A stretch of 64,000 bases of DNA, taken from assembly GCF_023091155.1 (NCBI RefSeq), contig NZ_JAHWXK010000001.1, positions 2,480,001-2,544,000 on the forward strand, in the 5' to 3' direction. Below the pieces are notes generated by a model, which did not search any database, was not told the origin of the DNA, and saw only the letters and a list, made by a program, of their open reading frames with translations. The translations under genes and the position numbers were made by a program. Each line of letters opens with the position of its first letter. Within the stretch, counting starts at the first letter, position 1. Source of the stretch: Microbacterium sufflavum (GTDB lineage: Bacteria > Actinomycetota > Actinomycetes > Actinomycetales > Microbacteriaceae). Below are positions 8,751 through 18,435 of this stretch, piece after piece.

Positions 8751-8874
8751 CCCGCGCAAGGGAGAGGCCGCGGCGGGCCGACACGGCGCGGCGCTGATCT
8801 GGCGGGGCCGCGGTCCCTCATCGCGGGCGTCGGCGGGTCGGGGCGTCGGCCCCGCCGTGAGCAGGGGCATGCCC

Positions 8875-8905
8875 TTGCGGAACCGCTCTCATCGGGGAAT
8901 ATACT
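8875..8905 (+). promoter_or_regulatory. Candidate promoter of LuxR-type regulator gene
   Basis: TTGCGG (8875-8880) and TATACT (8900-8905) are separated by 19 nt. The predicted start would give a leader of roughly 35 nt carrying the GGGGGG-type ribosome binding site before ATG 8946. The rest of the 195-nt gap after the SulP gene shows nothing recognisable. Confidence 0.4.
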
Positions 8906-8945
8906 GCCGCCGAGGGGGAGAGCCGCTTCAGGATCGGGGGGACCG

Positions 8946-11534
8946 ATGACGGAAGATGCTCGACACGGAGGTGGGACGACCAGTCCCATCCCCACATCGA
9001 TGAAGGGCGAGGTACGGAGGGACCGACTGCTGACCCGGCTCAGCGCCGCGATGGAGGAGCCGTGGTCGCTCACGCTCGTGGGCGCGCCGGCCGGCGCCGG
9101 CAAGACGCGGCTGCTCGCGCAGTGGTCGCGTGAGCTGCGCGAGCACGCCGACGTCGAGGTCGTGTGGGTCGCGATGGAGCGCGGCGACGGCGTCGACACC
9201 CTGATCGCGGGTCTCGAACGGATCCCCGATCCCGCACTGCAGCGCGGCTTCGCCCGCGTGCCCCGCGGTCACGGGGCGGCCACCATGCGCGGACTCGCCA
9301 GGGCGCTCGACGCGGCCCGCAGACGGATCGTGATCATCGTCGACGACGTGCACCACCTTCAGGACGACGAGTCCGCCCACCTGATGTCGGTGTTCGTGCA
9401 GACGGTCCCTGGCGACGTGCACGTCGTGCTGTCCGGTCGCGGCACGCGCATGATCCCGCTGGCCCGTCGTCGGCTCAGCGGCATCGCCCTCGAACTCGAC
9501 GGTGCTGCCCTGGCGTTCCGTCCCGACGAGATCCAGGCGTTCTTCGCGCTCCGCGACCTGCACCTGAACCCGAGCGAGATCGCCGCGCTGCTGACCCGCA
9601 CCGCGGGGTGGGCCGCGGCGCTGCAGCTCATGATGCTCAACGCCCCCGGCGGGGGCCCGGTCGGGGCCTACCCGCTCCGGGGAGACGACCCCGACGTGGT
9701 CGACTACTTCGTGGAGGAGGTCTTCGGAGACCTCAGTGACGAGCTGCGCGGCTTCCTGGAGACGACGGCCGTCCCCGAGTCGTTCACGACCGCACTCGCG
9801 ACCGTCCTCTGCGGCAGCGCACGCGCGGGCGCTCTGATCGAGCGGTTGCTGCGGCTCAACGTGCTCGCCGGCCCCGACGGCGCGGACCCCCCGCGGTACC
9901 ACTACCACCCGCTGCTGCGCGCTTTCCTGCTCGGGCGCCTGCGCGCCAGGGGCAGCAGCGAGCCCGCCCGGCTCGAGGGCATCGCGTCGGCGTGGTTCGA
10001 CGGGCAGGGGGAGGCCCTTCCCGCACTGGTCCACGCCGTGCGCAGCGGAGAGGAGTTCTGCGTCTCGGCGATCCTCCGTCGCAGCGGCATGCAGCTCGTG
10101 CTCGACGGCCACCCCGACGAGGTCGTCGCGGCGACCGGGGAGCTGACCGCGCAGCGCCGCGCGGAGCCGGGGGTGCGGATGCTGATCGCGGCGGCTGAGC
10201 TCACCCGCGGGAACGCGTCCGCGGCGGTCGCGGCGCTGTCGTCGACGCCGGAGACAGACGAGTCGGACGTGCACCGGGCGTGGAGGCGGGGGCTCGCGCT
10301 GCACACGGCACTGCGCCGAGGGGGGATCGAGGACGCGCTCGCCGCGGTGGGCTCGGAGCTCCGCACGCCGACGGGCGAGGAGCGGATCGACGCCTACGCG
10401 ATGCTGCAGCTCGCGATGGCCCAGCTCTTCACCGGTCGGCTGGAGCAGTCCGAGGTGTCGGCCAGACGGGCGGCCGACCTGGCGCGGGCGATCGGTGCCG
10501 TATCGGCGGAGCTGCAGGCGGAGACCGCGCTCCTCACGGCAGCCCTGTTCCGCGGGCGGCTGCGCGAGGTGATGGATGCGAGTGCGGCCCTGGACGAGCG
10601 GTGGCACGAGCTCGGCGCACCGGACAACGCGTTCGTCGAGGTCGCCCGGGTGTGGCGATCGTGGGTGCCGTACGAGGCCATGAACCTGCTCGACGCGAGT
10701 CCGGCGCTGCTGCCGTCGGCGCGGGTCCTCGACGCGGGAGGGGAGACCGCGATCGCGCGGGGGCTGCACGGGTTGCAGGCACGGCTCGCCGCGGACACGG
10801 TCGACGACGCCCACGCCGCGGCCATGGCGCTGTTCGACTTCCTCGCGCCGCGGGAGGACCTCCCGTTGCCGGTGCACTGGTACGCCATGATGGCGCCGTT
10901 CGTGGTGCACGCGTTCCACCGTCTGAACGAGCCCACGATCCGCGACCGCTTCATCGACGAGGTGGAGGCGGCGCTCGGCGAGACCGGGGACGTGCTGGTC
11001 CTCCGTGCGCTCGCCGCGATGCACGACCGACGGCCCGGTGTCGCGCGCGGAGCCCTCGTCCCGGTGCTGGAGGGGGCCGCACGCTGCCTGCTGCCGGCGT
11101 CGATGATCGACGCCTGGCTGGTGGAGTCGCACCTCGACGTGGAGGACGCCGAGCCGGATCGGGCGCAGTTCGCCCTCGCCACCGCGCTCGCGCTCGCCGA
11201 GCCGGAGGACCACGTCCGCCGGGTCGCGGAGGCCGGGACGGTCGTGACGCAGCTGCTGGCGGCACGAGCGACCCCCGGTTCGCGCACCCGGTTCGCCGAC
11301 CGCGTGCGCGAGCGGTTCACCGCCGCCGGCGTCCTGGCGGAGGAGGAGCTGACGCACCGCGAGCGCATCGTGCTGGCCGCCCTGTGCCGCAACGCCACGC
11401 TGCGGGAGATCGCCGCGCAGGAGTACATCTCCCCGAACACGGTCAAGACGCACGTGCGCAACATCTACCGCAAGCTCGGCGTGTCCGACCGCGAGGGGGT
11501 GACGGCGGCCGCCCACGCGCTCGGCATCGGGTGA
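8946..11534 (+). CDS. LuxR family transcriptional regulator, large ATP-binding (MalT-like)
   Basis: This 862-residue regulator has an N-terminal NTPase (Walker A GAPAGAGKT at 46-54, Walker B IVIIVDDVHH at about 121-130), a long helical repeat region (about 350-780, TPR-like) and a C-terminal LuxR/GerE helix-turn-helix (about 797-858, containing REIAAQEYISPNTVKTHV and NIYRKLGVSDRE). Proteins of this plan (MalT/LAL) bind ATP and an inducer and activate transcription. The target is unknown; neighbours are two SulP transporters and the GAP/AI-2E membrane genes, so these are candidate targets. A second regulator of the same architecture lies at 15293; the two are not close copies. Confidence 0.93.
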   Translation: MTEDARHGGGTTSPIPTSMKGEVRRDRLLTRLSAAMEEPWSLTLVGAPAGAGKTRLLAQWSRELREHADVEVVWVAMERGDGVDTLIAGLERIPDPALQRGFARVPRGHGAATMRGLARALDAARRRIVIIVDDVHHLQDDESAHLMSVFVQTVPGDVHVVLSGRGTRMIPLARRRLSGIALELDGAALAFRPDEIQAFFALRDLHLNPSEIAALLTRTAGWAAALQLMMLNAPGGGPVGAYPLRGDDPDVVDYFVEEVFGDLSDELRGFLETTAVPESFTTALATVLCGSARAGALIERLLRLNVLAGPDGADPPRYHYHPLLRAFLLGRLRARGSSEPARLEGIASAWFDGQGEALPALVHAVRSGEEFCVSAILRRSGMQLVLDGHPDEVVAATGELTAQRRAEPGVRMLIAAAELTRGNASAAVAALSSTPETDESDVHRAWRRGLALHTALRRGGIEDALAAVGSELRTPTGEERIDAYAMLQLAMAQLFTGRLEQSEVSARRAADLARAIGAVSAELQAETALLTAALFRGRLREVMDASAALDERWHELGAPDNAFVEVARVWRSWVPYEAMNLLDASPALLPSARVLDAGGETAIARGLHGLQARLAADTVDDAHAAAMALFDFLAPREDLPLPVHWYAMMAPFVVHAFHRLNEPTIRDRFIDEVEAALGETGDVLVLRALAAMHDRRPGVARGALVPVLEGAARCLLPASMIDAWLVESHLDVEDAEPDRAQFALATALALAEPEDHVRRVAEAGTVVTQLLAARATPGSRTRFADRVRERFTAAGVLAEEELTHRERIVLAALCRNATLREIAAQEYISPNTVKTHVRNIYRKLGVSDREGVTAAAHALGIG

Positions 11535-11605
11535 TCCCCGACTCGTCGCGAGGCGGTCACAGCGGTCCCGCGTCGTTCCCGTTCCCGCGCTCCGGCTGCG
11601 GCGAC

Positions 11606-12277
11606 TCAGAATGCGGCGATGCCCTTGCCGATCATCGACACGCCGATGACGAGGAGGAGCACGGCCATGATGACCGCGTTCTCCTGGGCGAGCCAGGCGC
11701 GCAGAGCGTCGAGCGGGCCCCGCAGCCGCTCGGCCGCGACCAGGTACCCCACCACCGGTACGAGGACCGTCGACGCGGCGATCAGCGTGAACACGCCGAT
11801 CACCACGACCAGGGCCCCGCCGTCCAGGCCGGCCGCGCCGATGTCCACCCCCGCTCCCGCCGCCATCAGCAGGTTCTTCGGGTTCACGGCGGAGAGCAGG
11901 AATCCGAGCCCGAGTGCCATCGGGAACCGCATCGTGTCGATCGCCTTCATCCACGCCGGCATGCTGGCGGTGCGACCGGCGCCGGGGCGACGGCGCCACT
12001 GTCCCACCGCGAGCAGCAGCAGGCCGACGCCGAGCAGCAGCTGCACGGTGCCGCGGATGGGTCGCGAGGCGTCGGGATCCTGCTCGGGGAGCACGGCGGA
12101 CAGCAGCGTGAAGACGCTCACGGCGACCACGATGCCCGCGACCCAGCCCAGCAGGAAGCCGACGCTCGTGACACGGGCCTTCGGCGACAACAGCATCAGG
12201 ATCGCCGCGATGATGGGGATCGGGCTGATCGCGATGCCGAGCGCGAGGGGGAGGACACTCCCGATGGCGGCTCCCAT
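11606..12277 (-). CDS. GAP (Sap/SfLAP) family membrane protein
   Basis: This 223-residue protein has six predicted membrane helices in a LysE-like arrangement. The start LPLALGIAISPIPIIAAILML and the middle GLGFLLSAVNPKNLLMAAGAG match the GAP family (Sap, glycolipid-addressing proteins of mycobacteria). Those proteins are implicated in moving glycolipids to the cell surface; the substrate here is unknown. The ATG has a GAGAGG site and lies 4 nt after the stop of the second SulP gene, so the two form a tight operon. It converges on the first LuxR-type regulator. Confidence 0.8.
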   Translation of the reverse strand: MGAAIGSVLPLALGIAISPIPIIAAILMLLSPKARVTSVGFLLGWVAGIVVAVSVFTLLSAVLPEQDPDASRPIRGTVQLLLGVGLLLLAVGQWRRRPGAGRTASMPAWMKAIDTMRFPMALGLGFLLSAVNPKNLLMAAGAGVDIGAAGLDGGALVVVIGVFTLIAASTVLVPVVGYLVAAERLRGPLDALRAWLAQENAVIMAVLLLVIGVSMIGKGIAAF

Positions 12278-12281
12278 GGGT

Positions 12282-13952
12282 CTACCTCTCGTCGGGCGCC
12301 GGCTCGGGGACCGACGCGGTGAGGGCGGCGATCGCCGCGCGGTTGGTGGCGTGCAGCGGCTCGCCGTCGAGCAGGTCCAGCTCGGACAGCCGCCGCCAGG
12401 TGTTCGAGCGGACCCGGCTGAACGACAGCGAGATCGAGCGGTCGGCGAGCCAGCGTTTCAGAGCGGCGAACGACTCGGCACCCGTCACGTCGACGTCGGT
12501 CACGGCCTCCATGTCGACGACGAGGTGCTGCACCGCGCCGTCGCCCGCGGCCCGGATCGCCTCCTTCACCGCGGACGTGAACACGGTGCCGTTGGCGAAG
12601 AAGAGCGGCGCGGCCAGGCGCACCACGATGATGCCCGGCGCCGTCGTCGTTCCGGACGGCGCGTCCTCCAGCAGCGACTCCGCCGGATCGCCCGAGGCCT
12701 CCAGCACGTCGATCGCGGGGGAGGCCGCGCGCTTGGCGAGGTTGATGAGGGCCAGCACGAACGCGACGAGGATCCCGGGGATCGAGCCGATCAGGAGCGT
12801 GACGAGGAAGCAGACTGCGCCGATCAGGAACTCGAACCGGTCTTTGCGCCACAGGTCGATGAACTCCCGCACGCCCAGCAGCGGGATGATCGCGACGCCC
12901 ACGATCGCCCCGATCGCCGGTGAGGGGATGTCCTCCAGCAGCGCCGTCCCGAACAGCAGCAGGAGGAGGGTGCCGACGGCGAGCACGACCGAGGGCAGCT
13001 GCGTGCGCGAGCCCGCCTGGTCCATCGCGGCCGTGCGCGACGTGGACGAGCCGACCGCGAAGCTGCCCTGCGCGCCGGCTGCGACGTTCGCGACCCCGAA
13101 CGCGAGCAGGTCGCGGTTGGCTCGGAACGGGTACCCGTGCTTCTCCGCGTACGACCGCGACACCAGCAGGCCCTCGGCCGTGGTGACCAGGGTGAGCGCG
13201 ATCGCGGACGGCACGAGCGCCAGCCACGTGCCCCAGTCCAGCACGGGCCACGTCAGCGCGGGGGGACCGGCGGGGACGGCGCCCAGCACGTCGACCCCGC
13301 GGTCGTCGAGTCCCGCCAGCAGCACGAGCACGGTCGTGAGGATCAGGACGACGAGTGCCCACGGGACCGCGCGCAGGAAGGCCTTCCCGATCAGAAGGAC
13401 CGCGACCGAGCCGGCGGCGATCAGCAGGGACCAACCGTTGAGCGTGGGCAGTCCGCCGATCAGCGCAACTGCCTTCTCGGGGAACTCGGCACCGGAGTCG
13501 ATCTTCACGCCCAGCATCTTGGCGATCTGGCTCACCATGATGTCCAGCGCGAGGCCGCCCACGAAGCCGACCAGGATCGGTTTCGACAGGAAGTCGGCGA
13601 GGAAGCCGAGCCGGAACACCGCCAGGAGCACGAACATCAGCCCGGACAGCACGGCCTGCGCGAGTGCGAGCGTGGCGTAGTCGGCGCTCCCGGCCACGGC
13701 CAGCCCGCCGACGGACGAGGCGACGAGCGCGGCCGCCGCCGCGTCGGGAGAGGCGACGAGCTGCCGCGACGACACGACCAGCGCGTACAGCACGGTGGGG
13801 ACGATCAGCGCGTAGAGCCCGGCGGTCGCGGGCAGCCCGGCGATCTGGGCGTATCCGATGTTCAACGGGATGGCGATCGCGAGCAGGGTGACGCCCGCCG
13901 TCAGCTCCGTGAGGGCGTTGCGCGCCGTCAGACCGGCGAGCGGTCGTTGCAT
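12282..13952 (-). CDS. SulP family inorganic anion transporter with STAS domain (second copy)
   Basis: This 556-residue protein has a SulP core with about 12 helices (IAIPLNIGYAQIAGLPATAG is the family signature, about 25-45) and a complete C-terminal STAS domain (about 430-545) containing LVVDMEAVTDVDVTGAESF. The Asp-rich loop matches the conserved STAS nucleotide-binding/phosphorylation loop with an Asp-Val-Thr-Gly variant. The ATG is preceded by GAGAGGAGG. It differs strongly from the first SulP protein at 7086 and seems to be a separate subfamily rather than a duplicate. It is cotranscribed with the GAP-family gene and probably with the AI-2E gene 80 nt upstream. Confidence 0.9.
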   Translation of the reverse strand: MQRPLAGLTARNALTELTAGVTLLAIAIPLNIGYAQIAGLPATAGLYALIVPTVLYALVVSSRQLVASPDAAAAALVASSVGGLAVAGSADYATLALAQAVLSGLMFVLLAVFRLGFLADFLSKPILVGFVGGLALDIMVSQIAKMLGVKIDSGAEFPEKAVALIGGLPTLNGWSLLIAAGSVAVLLIGKAFLRAVPWALVVLILTTVLVLLAGLDDRGVDVLGAVPAGPPALTWPVLDWGTWLALVPSAIALTLVTTAEGLLVSRSYAEKHGYPFRANRDLLAFGVANVAAGAQGSFAVGSSTSRTAAMDQAGSRTQLPSVVLAVGTLLLLLFGTALLEDIPSPAIGAIVGVAIIPLLGVREFIDLWRKDRFEFLIGAVCFLVTLLIGSIPGILVAFVLALINLAKRAASPAIDVLEASGDPAESLLEDAPSGTTTAPGIIVVRLAAPLFFANGTVFTSAVKEAIRAAGDGAVQHLVVDMEAVTDVDVTGAESFAALKRWLADRSISLSFSRVRSNTWRRLSELDLLDGEPLHATNRAAIAALTASVPEPAPDER

Positions 13953-14032
13953 CCCCGCCTCCTCTCGCCGCGGCACCGAGCGCCGCGCGTCCACCCTTCC
14001 ACCGCGGCGCGTGCCCTCGCCAGCGGGATCGG

Positions 14033-15181
14033 TCAAGCTCCCCCTGGTGATTTCCGGTCGGGCTCTGCGGCGGGGTCGGGCTCCGGTCGTGCGGGAACGG
14101 TCGGGGGCGGAGCGGCCGAGCGGTCGCCGGACAGCCAGCGCAGCCAGGTGCTGCCGGGGTCGACCTCCAGCACCAGGGTGCGTACGACCAGCGTGAGCGG
14201 CACGGCGAGGATCGCCCCGAGCGGACCGATCACGAACGTCCAGAACACCACCGAGAAGAAGCTCAGCGTCAGGCTCAGGTCGACCGCGTCGCTCACGAAC
14301 TTCGGCTGCACGAGAACCTGCAGCACGACGTTGACGACGCAGTACACCGCGACGACGGCGAGAAGGAGGGGCCAGCCGCCCACCACGAGCGCCAGCACCG
14401 CGGGCGGGATGAGGCCGAGCACGAACCCGATGTTCGGCACGAAGTTCGTCACGAACGCGAGGATCGCCCAGACGAGCGGCGCTGGCACGCCCATCCACCA
14501 CAGGGCGAGCCCGTCGATCACGGCGACGATCGCGCCGAAGATCGCGTTGACGACGAAGTAGCGGCGCACGCCGCGGTTCAGTCGGGTGATGCGCTCGATC
14601 GACGCCCGACGCGTCGTCCCGAACACCTCGCCCGCCCGCTGGTATCGGGCCGCGTCGACCGCGAGGAACACGATGTACGCGCACACGAAGAACAGTGCGG
14701 TCGCGACGCCGACCACGGTGCCGCCCACCCGGCTCGCGGCGGCGAGGAGCGTCTCGGGGTCGAGGACGGAAGCCGCGGTGTCGGTCGCGGCGTCCTCGAG
14801 CCCGAGCGACTGCAGCAGTGCGACCAGGTCGTCGGCCGTGCGACGGAGGCTGCCGTCCGTCGCGAGGTCGCCGATCAGCCCGGCGAACTGGATCCCGGCG
14901 AGCCACAGCAGGGCGCCCATCGCCACGAGGATCGCGATCGACACCACGATCACGGCGGTGGATCCCGTCCACGCCGGCCAGCCGCGCCGCCCGAAGGGAC
15001 GGCGCACGGGATCGCACACCACGACGATGACGACGGCGAGGGCGAGGGGGCTGAACACGTCCCGCGCGACGGAGAGGCCCGCGAGCGCGATGGCGCCGGC
15101 GGCCAGGGCCAGCAGGACGCGCAGGGAGGGCGACAGGGAGCCGTCGATGACGCGTTCGGGGGAGGTGGGGGAGGTGGTCAC
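14033..15181 (-). CDS. AI-2E family transporter
   Basis: This 382-residue member of the AI-2E (PF01594, TqsA/YdiK/PerM) family has two membrane segments near the N-terminus, a soluble segment, then a conserved block NFVPNIGFVLGLIPPAVLALV and QPKFVSDAVDLSLTLSFFSVVFWTFVIGP-type sequence (seen in parts) with further helices. Substrate specificity in the family is diverse and not predictable. It starts at GTG 15181, and the C-terminus is a proline-rich tail. It is the first gene of the reverse-strand membrane operon (AI-2E, SulP, GAP) and is divergent from the second LuxR-type regulator, a plausible controller. Confidence 0.88.
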   Translation of the reverse strand: MTTSPTSPERVIDGSLSPSLRVLLALAAGAIALAGLSVARDVFSPLALAVVIVVVCDPVRRPFGRRGWPAWTGSTAVIVVSIAILVAMGALLWLAGIQFAGLIGDLATDGSLRRTADDLVALLQSLGLEDAATDTAASVLDPETLLAAASRVGGTVVGVATALFFVCAYIVFLAVDAARYQRAGEVFGTTRRASIERITRLNRGVRRYFVVNAIFGAIVAVIDGLALWWMGVPAPLVWAILAFVTNFVPNIGFVLGLIPPAVLALVVGGWPLLLAVVAVYCVVNVVLQVLVQPKFVSDAVDLSLTLSFFSVVFWTFVIGPLGAILAVPLTLVVRTLVLEVDPGSTWLRWLSGDRSAAPPPTVPARPEPDPAAEPDRKSPGGA

Positions 15182-15279
15182 GCGGTCAGCGTAGCCCCGC
15201 GCGGGGGCGTGCGCCGTGGCCCGTCCTTCTCATCCGGGTGAGAATCCTCGCGGTCCGCATGCGGTCGCGCGGCCGTCAC

Positions 15280-15292
15280 TAGGGTGACTGCC
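15280..15292 (+). promoter_or_regulatory. -10 box for leaderless LuxR-type regulator transcript
   Basis: TAGGGT (15280-15285) plus 7 nt leads to ATG 15293. This supports ATG 15293 over the GTG at 15284, which lies inside the box. Confidence 0.5.
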
Positions 15293-17818
15293 ATGTCGTC
15301 CCCCGTGCGTCAGACGAGTCCAGGGCCGACCATGCGGTTCCGGCCGCCGGGCCCGCAGCCCGGCGTGCTGCGTCGCGACCGGGTGACCGAGGCACTGCAC
15401 GCGGCGGTCGCCGGCGCGCCGGTCACCGTCGTGAGTGCTCCCTCCGGTTTCGGCAAGACCACGGCCGTGGCACAGTGGGCGACGAGCGTGGACCGGGTGG
15501 CGTGGCTCGCGCTGAGCCCGTTCGACGTCGACCCCGCGCGGCTGACCCGCGGCGTCGTCGAGGCGCTGCGGGCGACCAGCGGCGACGCCTCCGAGCGCGA
15601 CCTGCCCGCCCTCACGAACCCGGAGCGTGCGTACGAGGAGATCTGCCGGGTCTTCGGCGACCGCGACGCGCGGGTGCACCTGGTGGTGGACGACGCGCAC
15701 CGGGCGGGGGAGCGGTGGCGCCACGGCCTTCTCGGCATGCTCGCGGAGCAGCCGCCGGACGGTCTGCGGCTGGTGCTGGTGGGGACGACGCTGCTCGAGC
15801 TGACCCTGAGCCGCCAGCGCGTGACCGCCCCGGAGGGGTTCCTCGGGGCCGACCTTCTGAGCTTCACGCGCGAGGAGGTGGCGCGGCTCGCTCCCGCCGC
15901 GCGAGAGGGCCTCGGCGCGGACGCGATCGTGGAGGAGACGGGCGGGTGGCCGATCGCCGTCCGGCTCATGATGATCGGTGGTGCCCGCCCGGAGCGGAGC
16001 GCCCCGAGCGCGTCGAGCTTCCTCGGCGAGTACGTGCGCGAGCACGTGCTGGGCGCCCTGCCGCCGGAGGTCGCCCGTTTCGTGCTCGACGCCACCGTCT
16101 GCGCCGAGCTCACGCCCGAGCTCGCCGCGCAGGTGACGCAGCGCGAGGACGCCGCGGAGCTGCTGGAGGCATGCGTGCGACTGGGGCTGTTCCTCGACCG
16201 GTTCGACGGACCGCACGGCCCGGTCTATCGCTGGCACCGCACGTTCGCCCGCCGCTGTGGTGAGATCGCGGCGGCCGATCGCGACCGGCTCGCCGACGTG
16301 CACCGTCGAGCGGCCGCGACACTGGCCGAGTCCGATCCGGTCGCCGCGATCGGGCACGCCCTGCGGGGCGGTGAGCCCGACGTCGCGCGCACCATCCTGG
16401 ATCGACACTGGCTCGGGCTCGTCGTGGGCGGGAGCGCCGCCGAGGTCGAGCACGCGGTGACGGAGCTACGGCGGCACGACCCCGACGACCCCGATCTCCT
16501 CCTCGTGCAGGCGTGCGCGTGCGATGCGCTCGGCGAGCGCCACGTGGCACGCGAGCTGTTCCAGCGGGCGCACGCGCTGCGGGACCGCGACGGGGTGCCG
16601 ACGTCGACGGTCCTGCCGGTCGCGCGGCTGCTGCTCGCGGACGACAGCGCCGACGTGGTGGAGGCCAGCGCGCAGGTGCACGCGCTGCTGCACGACGCCA
16701 CGGCGGTGGAGGTCGCAGACCGCACCGCGCTCGACTACCTGCTGGGCTGGAGCGAGATCCGTCATCGCGGCGACCCCGCACTGCCGGTCGAGTACTTCGC
16801 CGCCGCGGCGCGGGAGGCCGAGCGCTCGGCCGACCCCGAGCGCGTGCGTTGGTCGCTCGCCCAACTCGCGTTCGGACAGGTCTGGGCCGGTCGCGTGGTC
16901 GACGCTCGCGACACGCTCGCCCGCATCGCCCCGCACGTCTCCGACGAACGGCATCGGGGAGGGACCGAGGCTGCCGCGGCCGGGTTCGTCGCCTACTGGT
17001 CGGGCGACAGCGCGGACGCGACGGAGTCGTTCTCCGCGGTCCTCGACGGCGGAGAAGCCGATCGGGTGGTCGCCGGGCTGTCGAGGATGATGATCGCCTA
17101 CGCGGCGGCCGAGACCGGCGACGTGGCCGCGTGCCGTCGCGCGGCGATCGCGGTGCAGGAGATCCCGCTGGAGGTGATCCGCGGGTTCAGCTGGGCGGCG
17201 CTGCGGGAATCGGCCGTGGCGCTGCTCGACGAGGCCGTAGGCAGTGGCGAGCGCGCCCGCCGGATCGCGGCACGCTCGGTGCAGCGTCCCGACCTTCCGC
17301 TGGTGAACGTCGCGCTCGCCGGCGTGCTTCGTCGCGCGGAGGAGTACCCCGCGGCGCTGGAGTCGCTGCGCTCGCTGCGGGGGTACGCCGAGGTGTCGTA
17401 CGTCAAGGCGTCGACCCTGATCACGGCCGCCGTGATGCGGCGGCACGCGGGGCGGCACGAGGAGGCGCACGAGCTGTGCGAGGCGGCCGTCGCTGTCGCG
17501 TCCGGCGAGGGGATCCGCGTGCTGTTCGGGCCGCGCGAGGTGGCCGTGCGGCGGCTGCTGCACGAGCACGTGCACTTCGGCACGCAGTTCGAGGACTTCA
17601 TCGGCCGCTGCCTCGCGATGGACGCGACGGGCTCGCTCGCGGATCGGCTGTCCGAGCGGGAGCGCGAGGTGTTCCAGCAGTTGCAGACCGCACGGACGCT
17701 GCCCGAGATCGCACGGGAGCTGTCGGTGTCGATCAACACGGTCAAGACGCATCAGCGGGCGATCTACCGCAAGCTCGGGGTGTCGTCGCGCCGGGAGGCC
17801 GTGCGCTCGACGGTGTGA
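15293..17818 (+). CDS. LuxR family transcriptional regulator, large ATP-binding (second)
   Basis: This 841-residue regulator shares its plan with the one at 8946: Walker A SAPSGFGKT (48-56), Walker B VHLVVDDAH (about 124-132), a winged-helix/TPR-like middle and a C-terminal LuxR helix-turn-helix (about 780-838) with LPEIARELSVSINTVKTH and IYRKLGVSSRREAV. The ATG was chosen because it begins 7 nt after a TAGGGT box. It is divergent from the AI-2E/SulP/GAP operon with 111 nt between starts, so it may control that operon and possibly the sulfatase-side genes. The effector is unknown. Confidence 0.92.
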   Translation: MSSPVRQTSPGPTMRFRPPGPQPGVLRRDRVTEALHAAVAGAPVTVVSAPSGFGKTTAVAQWATSVDRVAWLALSPFDVDPARLTRGVVEALRATSGDASERDLPALTNPERAYEEICRVFGDRDARVHLVVDDAHRAGERWRHGLLGMLAEQPPDGLRLVLVGTTLLELTLSRQRVTAPEGFLGADLLSFTREEVARLAPAAREGLGADAIVEETGGWPIAVRLMMIGGARPERSAPSASSFLGEYVREHVLGALPPEVARFVLDATVCAELTPELAAQVTQREDAAELLEACVRLGLFLDRFDGPHGPVYRWHRTFARRCGEIAAADRDRLADVHRRAAATLAESDPVAAIGHALRGGEPDVARTILDRHWLGLVVGGSAAEVEHAVTELRRHDPDDPDLLLVQACACDALGERHVARELFQRAHALRDRDGVPTSTVLPVARLLLADDSADVVEASAQVHALLHDATAVEVADRTALDYLLGWSEIRHRGDPALPVEYFAAAAREAERSADPERVRWSLAQLAFGQVWAGRVVDARDTLARIAPHVSDERHRGGTEAAAAGFVAYWSGDSADATESFSAVLDGGEADRVVAGLSRMMIAYAAAETGDVAACRRAAIAVQEIPLEVIRGFSWAALRESAVALLDEAVGSGERARRIAARSVQRPDLPLVNVALAGVLRRAEEYPAALESLRSLRGYAEVSYVKASTLITAAVMRRHAGRHEEAHELCEAAVAVASGEGIRVLFGPREVAVRRLLHEHVHFGTQFEDFIGRCLAMDATGSLADRLSEREREVFQQLQTARTLPEIARELSVSINTVKTHQRAIYRKLGVSSRREAVRSTV

Positions 17819-17847
17819 ACGGGGGCGCCGCGTTCGACGGCCCCCGT
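17819..17847. terminator. Bidirectional hairpin between convergent genes
   Basis: ACGGGGGC (17819-17826) pairs perfectly with GCCCCCGT (17840-17847) around a 13-nt loop. It begins directly after the regulator stop codon and lies just beyond the stop of the convergent SHOCT gene. There is no T-run, so it may work with Rho. Confidence 0.5.
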
Positions 17848-17856
17848 CCACCCGGG

Positions 17857-18243
17857 TCAGGCGAGGGCGCGCGCCTTGATCGCGGCGAACTCGGCGTCGG
17901 TGATGGTGCCGGCCGCGAGCAGTTTCGAGGCCTTCTCGATCTCGTCAGTCGCGCTGGTCCCTGCGACGCTGCGGATGTACGTATCGGCGGCGTCCTGCTG
18001 CTGTCGGTAGGAGGCGGCCGCACGTTCGGCCATTCCCCGCCCGCGCGCGATCAGGTAGACGAGCGCGGTGAGGAAGGGCACGAAGATCAGGAAGATGATC
18101 CACACGGCCTTCCACCAGCCGTTCAGCGCGTGGTCGCGGAACAGGTCGGCGACGATGTTGAACAGCACCATGAGGTAGGAGACGAATACGAACACCCAGA
18201 AGAACCACCAGATGATGTCCCAGAAGCTTTCCCAGAACGACAC
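17857..18243 (-). CDS. SHOCT-domain membrane protein with PLDc_N-like segment
   Basis: A 128-residue protein starting at GTG 18243 after an AAAGGGG site. Two membrane segments (about 6-32, very rich in W/F, and 46-68) carry the layout of a PLDc_N/cardiolipin-synthase N-terminal domain, with GWWKAVWIIFLIFVPFLTAL. The C-terminus is a SHOCT domain (about 97-128; EIEKASKLLAAGTITDAEF), a short oligomerisation-type module. The function is unknown. It faces the DUF6325/SHOCT/sulfatase genes across a 192-nt divergent region, and the same domain recurs in the gene at 18872, suggesting one functional set. Confidence 0.82.
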   Translation of the reverse strand: MSFWESFWDIIWWFFWVFVFVSYLMVLFNIVADLFRDHALNGWWKAVWIIFLIFVPFLTALVYLIARGRGMAERAAASYRQQQDAADTYIRSVAGTSATDEIEKASKLLAAGTITDAEFAAIKARALA

Positions 18244-18435
18244 GTCGGACCCCTTTCGTCGATGAGCAGGTGAGGTGATCGTGGCAGCGACCACGGTGCC
18301 GGGCGTGGCGGTGGTCACCCGATCCGGGCGAGTCGCCGTCGTCGCAGCTCACCCCGCCCGGGTGATCCCCTCGTGAGGGCCACGCGACGATGGTGCGAGC
18401 ATGACGCCGTTGATCCGCGCGAGGAAGGCGGTGCC

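Noticed and set aside
4986-8870. 1294-codon reverse open frame across dinB, ridA and SulP
   Set aside because: Low-complexity Arg/His/Gly-rich translation typical of antisense frames in high-GC DNA, and it overlaps three well-supported genes.
8928-11999. 1023-codon reverse open frame opposite the first LuxR-type regulator
   Set aside because: Repetitive Arg/Gly/Val antisense composition with no domain; the forward frame has NTPase and LuxR motifs.
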